NCBI GenBank assembly: GCA_002284895.1
Contig: CP015605.1
Coordinates: forward strand, 434,001 to 498,000
Length of the DNA: 64,000 nt
Direction: 5' to 3'
Origin: Actinobacteria bacterium IMCC19121
GTDB lineage: Bacteria; Actinomycetota; Actinomycetes; Nanopelagicales; Nanopelagicaceae
The notes below the pieces were generated by a model. It saw only the letters and a program-made list of their open reading frames with translations, was not told the origin of the DNA and ran no database searches. Every line of letters starts with the position of its first letter. Position 1 is the stretch's first letter. Positions 35,422 to 44,900 of the stretch are shown piece after piece. The position numbers and the translations under genes are program-made.

Positions 35422-37299
35422 GTGAAGTCCCGTAACAACCTCATAGTTGTTTTCCTTTTAATGATTTCTCTTATTGTGCCCTCGATTTCAACTTTTGCTG
35501 CTGACTACCCAGAAGGCGTGCCTGCACCTAATCGTGATTGCGGTCCTACTGCGGGTGGAACAACTAAAGATTCAATTACCGGCAAAGAATTGATTTGCAA
35601 AGCCAATGGAACTAAAAACACATGGCAAAACGCTGATGGAACAGTAGTTCCAGAGACGATTGCCCCAGTTCCTGGCGGTATTGATCAGGCTAAAGAGACT
35701 GCCCCAGTTGGTGAAAATGATGAGCAGTGGATTGCTCCAGATCCAACCTCTGCCAACACAATTGGTTATGTTGCCAATGAAAACCTTTTCTTTAAGCACC
35801 AGCAATCATCTTTTGCCTCTTTTACGCAGACTTCTTCAGGCACCATTACAGCCGTTGAGCTCTGTAAAGATGCTAGTTGTGCTTATAACTCAGTTCAAAG
35901 ATTTGATGCGGTTTTGCCACAGTGCGGCAGCGTTGCTACTAACTGCATTAGTGAAGTCTTTGCCAAAGATGAAGCCGGTAAAGCAGTTAGCGTCAAAGTC
36001 ATTGGCGCATACCCAGAGCTCACACCTGATGTCTTTACTGGTGATGCATCAATTGACCTGCCTTCGGGCTCTGTGCCACTACTAGTTGAGATCGCCTCCA
36101 AGCCTCACGCTGGTGGAACTACTTATATGGTGCGTGCAATTGTTAACGGGTTTAGAGACAAGAGTAAGAATCAGACAAAGTTTGTAATTGAAAACTTTGA
36201 CACACAGATCTATGCCGTCAAAATCGTTTCAGGCAAGTTTGCTACAAATTCAATGTCAGCAGATGTCACTCGCTATAACAAGGGTGATCGACCTTATGAC
36301 AACCCAGGAAGTAGAGCTGCAGAGATTTGTGCAGCTTCATCTGATACTAAGTGCGCATTGAGTTATCCACTGCCAGAAAACCTGTCATTAGGTGTTGAGA
36401 TCAAATTCTCTGCAGGTGTTTCAGGCTGGTTGCGTGGGCGCGTGAAGAAGCCAGCAGTAACAATTACTGGCGATGCAGCAACTGGACAAACTCTTCGCAT
36501 GGAGGGCTTTGCCATCCATGTTCCATCTATCTATAAGTGGATTCCAAAATCACCACTCCCTGCATCCCTTGCAACTTTCTATAAAGATGGGTTGCCACCC
36601 ACAGGCCAGCACTTTGTATTAAGTGGAAGTGATGGAACTAAGCCTGAAAACATGATTACCCAATATGGCGGAGCTGGCTTTAAAGATAAGTACCAATGGG
36701 ATGAATTCCTTGCTTGGCTGCCAGTTGTGGGCGATAAAGCAACGGTTAACCCAACTTTCTGGAACATGGGAACCATGTCTAATTGGGATGATCAAGCAAA
36801 CAAGAACAATCCTTGCTTCACATCTGCAACAAATCTTGTGGGCATTGTTACAACCAATGCCACACAGTTCCTAGAAGGACCACCAGATTTCATTGCCTCT
36901 ACTGGCACCTTGGATTACCAAGTAGCTGCGCCTCACTTCACACCAACAGGGGCAGTATTTGCAGGAACCTATGACTTAGTTATGTCATCTGCCGTTGCAC
37001 GCTGTCTCTATAAGTTCAGCGCTGCCCCGGTTAAGGCAACAGTTTCTATTGCAGGTGATTCAGCTAGCCAAGTTGTTACAACTTTCTTAAGTGAATCAGC
37101 TGGCTGGTTACGTCTTGGTGCTTATGGTTTTTCTTTCTCTAACCCAACAATTAAGGTGAAGTTGACTCAAGATGCCGCGGCAAGCACACCTGTAACAGCT
37201 GCAGCTAAAAAGATCACTATTACTTGTGTGAAGGGCAAAACAGTTAAGAAAGTGACTGCCCTTAAGCCAACCTGTCCTGCCGGATATAAGAGGAAATAA
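35422..37299 (+). CDS. Secreted protein with two-Cys C-terminal module (family member G)
   Basis: 625 residues, GTG start. Signal peptide ends S-T-F-A-A. An extra N-terminal piece (~25-75) with C-G-P-T-A-G-G-T-T and L-I-C-K-A-N-G-T-K-N-T-W-Q precedes the family core: Q-C-G-S-V-A-T-N-C-I-S-E-V, G-W-L-R-G-R-V-K-K-P-A-V-T-I, V-A-R-C-L-Y-K-F-S-A-A-P. A short linker, lacking the long Pro-Thr repeat of F, leads to T-I-T-C-V-K-G ... K-P-T-C-P-A-G-Y-K-R-K. It follows F by 19 nt, so cotranscription is likely. Function unknown. Confidence 0.8.
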   Translation: MKSRNNLIVVFLLMISLIVPSISTFAADYPEGVPAPNRDCGPTAGGTTKDSITGKELICKANGTKNTWQNADGTVVPETIAPVPGGIDQAKETAPVGENDEQWIAPDPTSANTIGYVANENLFFKHQQSSFASFTQTSSGTITAVELCKDASCAYNSVQRFDAVLPQCGSVATNCISEVFAKDEAGKAVSVKVIGAYPELTPDVFTGDASIDLPSGSVPLLVEIASKPHAGGTTYMVRAIVNGFRDKSKNQTKFVIENFDTQIYAVKIVSGKFATNSMSADVTRYNKGDRPYDNPGSRAAEICAASSDTKCALSYPLPENLSLGVEIKFSAGVSGWLRGRVKKPAVTITGDAATGQTLRMEGFAIHVPSIYKWIPKSPLPASLATFYKDGLPPTGQHFVLSGSDGTKPENMITQYGGAGFKDKYQWDEFLAWLPVVGDKATVNPTFWNMGTMSNWDDQANKNNPCFTSATNLVGIVTTNATQFLEGPPDFIASTGTLDYQVAAPHFTPTGAVFAGTYDLVMSSAVARCLYKFSAAPVKATVSIAGDSASQVVTTFLSESAGWLRLGAYGFSFSNPTIKVKLTQDAAASTPVTAAAKKITITCVKGKTVKKVTALKPTCPAGYKRK

Positions 37300-37303
37300 A
37301 TCT

Positions 37304-37537
37304 ATGAAGAAACTACTATCAGTAATATTAGTGATAGCACTTTCTAGCTTTGTAATCTCAGCCAATGCTGCAGTACCAGATGAGGAATGGCGCCAGTCAC
37401 CACCTCCAACATCTGATGCATCATGGGGAATTCTGGCTCAAGGAATTACTCAGACTTACACAATGTTTGCGCATCCTCAATTAATGAGCTTTAAAGCAGA
37501 TAAGTATGAAATTGGCAGTGGACACTGTAAGTTATAA
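37304..37537 (+). CDS. Small secreted protein, possibly truncated family member
   Basis: 77 residues; ATG 4 nt after the member G stop. Signal peptide M-K-K-L-L-S-V-I-L ... I-S-A-N-A, then a ~50-residue mature region with W-R-Q-S-P-P-P-T and one Cys near the end. It has neither the two-Cys module nor the family core. Its position at the end of the F-G operon suggests a broken paralogue that lost its 3' part, but I saw no family continuation in the 100 nt downstream. It could also be a genuine short peptide. Confidence 0.5.
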   Translation: MKKLLSVILVIALSSFVISANAAVPDEEWRQSPPPTSDASWGILAQGITQTYTMFAHPQLMSFKADKYEIGSGHCKL

Positions 37538-37645
37538 AAAGTCAATGAGCACGAATTTGATGTTGATGGGCTCATAAAGGCATTTAGGACTATATGTTTT
37601 AGAATGACCCAGGTCTAAATCGAACTGTAAAGGGTACCCTTAGAC

Positions 37646-38113
37646 ATGAGTAACTTTCAGGGACAGATACTTGACCCTGAACTCGGGGAAAAAAATCAAA
37701 AATCTAGAAACAAAGGAATGATTTTTTCAGTCATTTCACTACTGCTAGTCATCGCAAGCTTCTTCACAGGACTCCTGATTTCTAACTCAAAAATTGATGC
37801 GAGTTGGAAACAACCTAGTTTTAAGGCTGTTGAAGTCAATAAAAATTTCCAATTCTCAACTTCAGGCACCAGTGCGTGTGATCCAACTGCCATGGATGGA
37901 TGTGTCGCCTTTAGGTTTGTCTCAAAATATGACTGCCAACAAGTATCTGGTTTAGTTGCCTTGGTTGACTCAGCAGGCAACACCATTGCATCACTCTCTG
38001 CCGCTAATTCAAATATCTCTCAAGGCGTTCCATTTGAAATTAAGTTCAATCTGGCGGCAAATAGTGATGAAGTGGTCGATACGAACCTTTTAGACTTGAA
38101 ATGTTTTAGGTGA
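37646..38113 (+). CDS. Single-pass membrane protein of unknown function
   Basis: 155 residues. A charged N-terminal cytosolic part (~30 residues) is followed by one TM segment (I-F-S-V-I-S-L-L-L-V-I-A-S-F-F-T-G-L-L-I) and a ~105-residue extracytoplasmic domain with four Cys (D-P-T-A-M-D-G-C-V, Y-D-C-Q-Q, L-K-C-F). The layout resembles small extracellular beta-sandwich proteins such as FxLYD, but no family is certain. It is 10 nt from the DUF4282-like gene and shares the direction of the giant repeat protein beyond. Confidence 0.5.
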   Translation: MSNFQGQILDPELGEKNQKSRNKGMIFSVISLLLVIASFFTGLLISNSKIDASWKQPSFKAVEVNKNFQFSTSGTSACDPTAMDGCVAFRFVSKYDCQQVSGLVALVDSAGNTIASLSAANSNISQGVPFEIKFNLAANSDEVVDTNLLDLKCFR

Positions 38114-38123
38114 GAACCAGGTT

Positions 38124-38948
38124 ATGACAATGAGAAAAACACTTTCAGAGTTGATGGATTGGAATCATGAGTCTGTAAAAGGCTCTGACTATGCAAAAAT
38201 TGGCTATCTCATTCACATCTTCTTTACATCAGTTGCTGCAATTGCTAGCGCCTTTTATGTTGGCAGCTCATCCACCCTCTCAGGCTCACAAAAAGCTTTA
38301 CTTGGCCTCTTGATCCTCATTGTGGGGCTAGCACTCACGGTATTTGGGCGCATCGTGCTGGAGTTGTTTAGGACTGTCTTTAAAGTTGAACGCCAACTCA
38401 ATGTGCTTCAAGATCTCAATCGTCAAAATCGTATTCGTCCTAATCTTGAGCTCATAGAGTCTCAGCTGAGAGAGATAAGTGCGCGCAATAACGAAGTGAT
38501 TTTGCATCCACTTCTGCTGCAAATTGAGCGCCACCTTGCTACTCCTAAGGAGCTCGCACCACAGGAAAATCTCTTACCTGCCCTAGAGCGCATTAATGAG
38601 CAGTTAGAAGCCACGCGGCTTGATTATTCGAGGGCAACCCTTGATTCCACCCTTCGCAACATTGAGCAAAATATAGACAATTTGAGCGAAAAAACCAGCA
38701 ATAAAGAGGTCATTGCCAATATAGATGAGCTCAAAATGCAGTTACTTCATCAATCAAGCCAAGTTCCAGATTCTTCCTTGCAGCAAACTTTAGAGGCAAT
38801 TGAGAAATATCTGGCGGGGATTTCAAGTAAGAGTAAAGCTCAAGAGCCGGTGAAAAAAGTAACCAAAAAGTCAGTGGCAAAGCAAAGCAGGAAAACCAAA
38901 AGCCTTACTAATAAAGTAAAAGGGAAATCATTTCCTAAGAGTAAATAG
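38124..38948 (+). CDS. DUF4282-like membrane protein with coiled-coil tail
   Basis: 274 residues. Two TM helices lie in the first ~85 residues, ending in G-R-I-V-L-E-L-F-R-T-V-F-K-V, which matches the DUF4282 signature (R-x3-E-L-x3-F). A ~150-residue heptad-containing region (Q-L-R-E-I-S-A-R-N, L-E-R-I-N-E-Q-L, T-L-R-N-I-E-Q-N-I) is followed by a Lys-rich tail. The biochemical role of this family is unknown. It precedes the giant repeat protein by 40 nt, possibly as an accessory membrane partner. Confidence 0.65.
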   Translation: MTMRKTLSELMDWNHESVKGSDYAKIGYLIHIFFTSVAAIASAFYVGSSSTLSGSQKALLGLLILIVGLALTVFGRIVLELFRTVFKVERQLNVLQDLNRQNRIRPNLELIESQLREISARNNEVILHPLLLQIERHLATPKELAPQENLLPALERINEQLEATRLDYSRATLDSTLRNIEQNIDNLSEKTSNKEVIANIDELKMQLLHQSSQVPDSSLQQTLEAIEKYLAGISSKSKAQEPVKKVTKKSVAKQSRKTKSLTNKVKGKSFPKSK

Positions 38949-38988
38949 AAGAGAATTTAGTTTGATTACGACTTGGAGAGTGTCGTGA

Positions 38989-41900
38989 ATGGCTGAAAAA
39001 CTTGATCGGCTAATCGAGTCTTCGCCATTTCATAATGCGTCAAGAAAAATGGCACGGATATTAGTTTTAACTTTATTGATTTCGATTTTCTCTCCGCTTA
39101 ACATTGATAAGTCAGAAGCTGTTCTTCCTGCTTGCACACCAGATCGAACTGCCACATATTTGGGAAATACATATCTTGAGTTCACAACAGTAACTTCCGG
39201 TTGCACTTGGACCACCCCAGCAGGGATTTCTTCTCTTTCAGAAGTGATAATAGTTGGCGGCGGCGGCGGCGGTGGTGGTGGTGGTTCTTGGGCTGGTGGA
39301 GCAGGAGCAGGAGCAGTAATTCGATTAACATCTGTCTCTGTTGCATCATCCGTTGATATTTCGGTTGGCGGCGGCGGCGCAGTCGGTGCTACTTCCTCTA
39401 CTTGCACACTAAGTATCGGTGCAAATGGAAGTAATTCTTCTTTTGGATCATCAATCGCCTTTAGTGGCGGTGGTGGTGGTCCCGATCAACAAGCAACCTG
39501 TAGTAATAATTACCCAAAGACTCCTGTTTATTATGCAGGTGCAAACGGCGGAAGCGGTGGCGGCGGCGGAGAGGCAGGCAACGGTCAAACAGTTAACAGC
39601 ACTTCATCATCGACTGCTTCCACGTCGTCACCTGCGGGCCTCGGAAATTCGGGTGGAACATATGTTTATTCGGGGGCTGGTGGATACAGAGGTGGCACGG
39701 GAGGTGGTGGTGCAGGTGGTGCAGGTGGCTCTTTAAGTGTTACGGCTGGATCAGGTCCTGGTGGCGCTGGCGGTGCAGGAATTTCCTATAGCGTGCTCAC
39801 AGAAAATCGCTCAGCTGTCGCATCTCCAACACAGAATTCAACACTTGGAGTACTTGTTGGATCAACTTACTTTGTTGCGGGCGGAGGGTCTGGATCTCAA
39901 TCAGTAGCCACCTTTGGTTCATTTGCCGCAGGCGGAACAGGCGGCGGCGGAACGGGGACGAATAGGTTTTCAAATAGTGTTATGGCTGCTTGCACCCCCG
40001 GCGTAGCCAAAACAGGCGGTGGTGGTGGCGCGGGGTGTGCGGGTGGTTCTGGATTTGTGTTGGTTGTTTATTCAACTCCAACAACCCCGTCATACACTTC
40101 ACTTTCACCAACCTCAGGAACAACTGCGGGTGGAACCTCCGTAACTATCACGGGAACTAATCTTTCTAGTGCAACCTCGGTAACGGTAGGTGGTAGTACA
40201 GCAACCATAAATAGCAATTCTTCTACTGCGATCACCATAACAACACCAGCTGGTAGCGCTGGTGCTAAAGATGTGGTGATTACAACAGCCGGTGGTTCTG
40301 TGACTGCTGGCAGCGCATTTACTTATGCAGTCCCGGCTCCGTCATACACTTCACTTTCACCAACCTCAGGAACAACTGCGGGTGGAACCTCCGTAACTAT
40401 CACGGGAACTAATCTTTCTAGTGCAACCTCGGTAACGGTAGGTGGTAGTACAGCAACCATAAATAGCAATTCTTCTACTGCGATCACCATAACAACACCA
40501 TCTGGTAGCGCTGGTGCTAAAGATGTGGTGATTACAACAGCGGGTGGTTCTGTGACTGCTGGCAGCGCATTTACATATGTCGTCCCGGCCCCCACATATA
40601 CCTTACTTTCGCCGACTTCGGGAACTACTGCGGGTGGAACCTCTGTCACCATCGTCGGAACTAATCTTTCTAGTGCAACCTCGGTAACGGTAGGTGGTAG
40701 CACAGCAATTATTAATAGCAATTCTGCTACTGCGATCACCATAACAACGCCATCTGGCAGCGCTGGTGCTAAAGATGTGGTGATTACAACAGCCGGTGGT
40801 TCTGTGACTGCTGGGAGCGCATTTACTTATCTTTCTCCAGGCCTTACGCCAATCTTTGATGCGCCTACGCGAACATCTGGTGGATTTAGCGTTTCAATAA
40901 CAAATTTTGACGCAACTTATACATGGACGAATCTAACGGTGAGTGCAGGTTCAGTAGCAGTCACTTCTACCGAGGGCACAACACGAGTGATCACAGTTAC
41001 TGGCCTAACTTCAGGTCAGTCAGCAACTGTTACTCAAGTGACAACAAAGACAGGGTTTACAAATGCAAGTGCAAACGTTTCAGGAACAGCTCTCACTACC
41101 CAAAGCATCACCTGGTCTCCCACTACATCACTCTCAACAACGGACTCTCCTGCGACCCCTTCTACTTTGGCAAGTAGCCTTGGATCTGTAGCAATATCCT
41201 ATTCATTAGTAAATGCAGGAACCACTGGTTGCACCATAGATTCATCGACAGCAGTAATTACATTTAATGCTCCAGGTAGTTGTGTTGTTAGAGCGTCAAC
41301 AAATGCAACAGCAACATACACAGCAGGAAATACCGACGTTACATTCGTTATCAGCCAGGCAACAAGATTAATTACCGTTACCCAAACATCAAATGGATCT
41401 ATTTCGCCAACAACTACCACTCTTAACTATGGTGCTGACCAACTTTTTACCTTCACACCAAATACAGGATATTCAGTAGCAACAATAACTGTCGACGGTT
41501 CGTTGCTTTCGGGTGCTGCCCTGGAGGCTGCAATTGCAACTGGGTACACCTTTACAAATGTGACCTCAGCGCGAAGTATCACTGCAACCTATAGCGCCAA
41601 TTCCTACTCCATCACCTATAAAGCTGGCACTAATGGCTCCGGTTCAGATTTAACTCAGAGCTTCACATTTGGCGCTAGTGCAACATTAAAGGATTCAACA
41701 GCTGCCCTTACACGAACTGGTTATGCAATCGCAGGATGGTCAACGACAGATGGCTCTGCACAGACACATGCCTTAAGCGCTTCCTATTCATCTGCATCCA
41801 ATTTGATTCTCTATCCAGTATGGAGTGCTAATACTTACACGATTACCTATAAAGCTGGCACTAGTGGCAGTGGCGCAGATTTAACTCAGAGTTTTAGCTT

Positions 41901-44900
41901 TGGAAGCAATCCAACATTAAAGGATGCAACAGCTGCTCTGGCTAGGACTGGTTATGCAATCGCAGGATGGTCAACAACAGATGGATCTGCACAGACACAT
42001 GCCTTAAGCGCTTCCTACTTAACTGCTGACAATCTGATTCTTTATCCAGTATGGAGTGTTAATTCCTACTCCATCACCTATAAAGCTGGCACTAATGGCT
42101 CCGGTTCAGATTTAACTCAGAGCTTCACATTTGGCGCTAGTGCAACATTAAAGGATTCAACAGCTGCCCTTACACGAACTGGTTATGCAATCGCAGGATG
42201 GTCAACAACAGATGACGCGGCTCAGACACATGCCTTAAGCGCTTCCTATTCATCTGCAGCCAATTTGATTCTCTATCCAGTATGGAGTGCTAATACCTAC
42301 TCCATTACCTATAAAGCTGGCACTAATGGCACCGGAACAGATTTAACTCAGAGCTTTACATTTGGAAGCAATCCAACATTAAAGGATGCAACAGCTGCCC
42401 TTACTCGAACTGGTTATGCAATCGCAGGATGGTCAACAACAGATGGCGCTGCTCAGACACATGCTTTAAGCGCTTCCTATTCATCTGCAGCCAATTTGAT
42501 TCTCTATCCAGTATGGAGCGCTAATACCTACACGATTACCTATAAAGCTGGCACTAATGGCAGCGGCGCAGATTTAACTCAGAGCTTTACCTTTGGAAGC
42601 AATCCAACATTAAAGGATGCAACAGCTGCTCTGACGCGAACTGGTTATGCAATCGCAGGATGGTCAACAACAGATGGCGCGGCTCAGACACATGCCTTAA
42701 GCGCTTCCTACTTAACTGCTGACAATCTGATTCTTTATCCAGTATGGAGTGTTAATTCCTACTCCATTACTTATAAAGCTGGCACAAATGGAACCGGAAC
42801 AGATCTGACACAGAGCTTCACATATGGCGCTAGCGCAACATTAAAGGATGCAACAGCTGCCCTTACACGAACTGGTTATGCAATCGCAGGATGGTCAACA
42901 ACAGATGGCGCTGTTCAGACACATGCTTTAAGTGCTTCCTATTCATCTGCAGCCAATTTGATTCTCTATCCAGTATGGAGCGCTAATACCTACTCCATTA
43001 CCTATAAAGCTGGCACTAATGGCAGCGGCGCAGATTTAACTCAGAGCTTTACCTTTGGAAGTAATCCTGCGCTTAAAGATGCAACAGCTGCCCTTACACG
43101 AACTGGTTATGCAATCGCAGGATGGTCAACAACAGATGGCGCTGTCCAGACACATGCTTTAAGTGCTTCCTACTTAACTGCTGACAATCTGATTCTTTAT
43201 CCAGTATGGAGTGCTAATATTTACATAATCACCTTTAACGCCAATGGAACAACTGGTGGAACTACTCCAAGTATTGCCTATGGATCTAATGCGCTCTCTT
43301 CTGCTCCCGGACTAAATAGAAGTGATTACTCATTAGCGGGTTGGTCAGAGACTACATCGGGCAGTGTTCTTGCCTCTTGGAGTGTTACTGGCACTAAGAC
43401 TTTATATGCCATTTGGACACCTGCATTTGTTGTCACCTTTGTGAGTGATGGAAGCCCTGTTGCATCACTAACTTACACAACAACTGCGCTAGCAAAACCA
43501 ACTGATCCCACTAAGACTGGTTATGGCTTTACTACCTGGAAAGATGCATCTAACAACACCATCTCGTGGCCCTACACACCCACGACCTCCATCACATTAA
43601 CTGCTTACTGGTTGATTAACAGCTATGTCATCATCATTACTCAAAGCGCTAACGGATCTATATCACCCACATCTGCAACTCTTGAGCACGGGGCCAGCCA
43701 ACTCTTCACATTTACTCCTGCAACTGGTTACTCAGTTGCAACTATTACTATCGATGGCAGCGCACTCTCTGGATCAGCTCTTACAACTGCGATCACATCG
43801 GGTTACACATTTACCAGTATCAGCGCTGCACACAGTGTCGGCGCAACCTATGTGATCCTCTCTTACGTAATCACCTATAAAGCGGGCACAAACGGAATCG
43901 GAACAGATCTGACACAGAGCTTCACATATAGCGCCACTGCGAGCTTGAAGGATGCAACTGCGGCCCTGACTAGGACTGGTTACTCCATCACAGGATGGTC
44001 AACGACAGATGCAAGTGCACAGACACATGCTTTAAACGCTTCCTACTCAACTAATGCCAACTTGATTCTCTATCCCGTATGGAACATAAACACTTATAGA
44101 GTAACTTTCGATTCGCCTAAAGCAACTGTCACAGAACTTATTGTTGACTACATCTACGCGAGCCCTGCGCTTACTTTGCCTAGCCGGACACGCGCAAATT
44201 ATGTGCTTCAAGGATGGTATTCAGCTGCAACTGGAGGAACAAAAATTGGAATTGCCACTGCAAGTTATACACCGACCGACTCCATCACCCTATATGCGCA
44301 GTGGGTTCAAGAAACTTTAAATGGTATTGAAGCTTCAAAACTTACATTTGCTGGAGATATACGTGCCTCTGCAACACAAGCTCGCACACTAGTAGCAGAG
44401 ACTGCGTCTAGTTCAGTATCAGTCCGCGTTCCTGCAGGGGCATTACCTGAAGGAACTTTTGTTGAGGTTTATTCACTGAGCACGGATGAATACTCACGAG
44501 GTCCCGTGGGAATTCAAGGTGATTACATTGTCAATCTAATTGTTGCTTGGCACACCATTGATGAGTTAGTTCCTGCCGCAACTACACCAATAATCATGAC
44601 GGTCAGGAATGCAACAATAAAACAGGGCGCTAATGTATACGCAATTCAAGGCTCTGTCGTGAAGAAATTAGCTACAGCAACTGCTGATGGCGAAGTAGTG
44701 ATCCTTATCAGTGAAGATCCCATCATCACGATTACAAACCCAGTTGTTTCAACTTCTGGCGGTGGTGGTGGTTCTGGCGGTGGTGGTGGTTCTGGCGGCG
44801 GTGGTGGTGGTGCACCTTCAGCTGGTGGTGGCGCACCTTCAGGTGGTGGTGTTGTGGCAGCTGTTAGTACCCCGAAAACAACTGCAATCAATCTGCAGCT

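Noticed and set aside
39030-41420. Other antisense frames under the giant protein (39030-39407, 40323-40742, 41199-41420)
   Set aside because: They mirror the Gly-rich and IPT repeats and share no protein-like signals.
41605-43221. CRISPR array or satellite DNA
   Set aside because: Period of 231 bp, no spacers, and an uninterrupted reading frame show coding protein repeats.
44646-44891. Antisense Pro/Glu-rich frame
   Set aside because: It is only the reverse complement of the poly-Gly linker of the giant protein.
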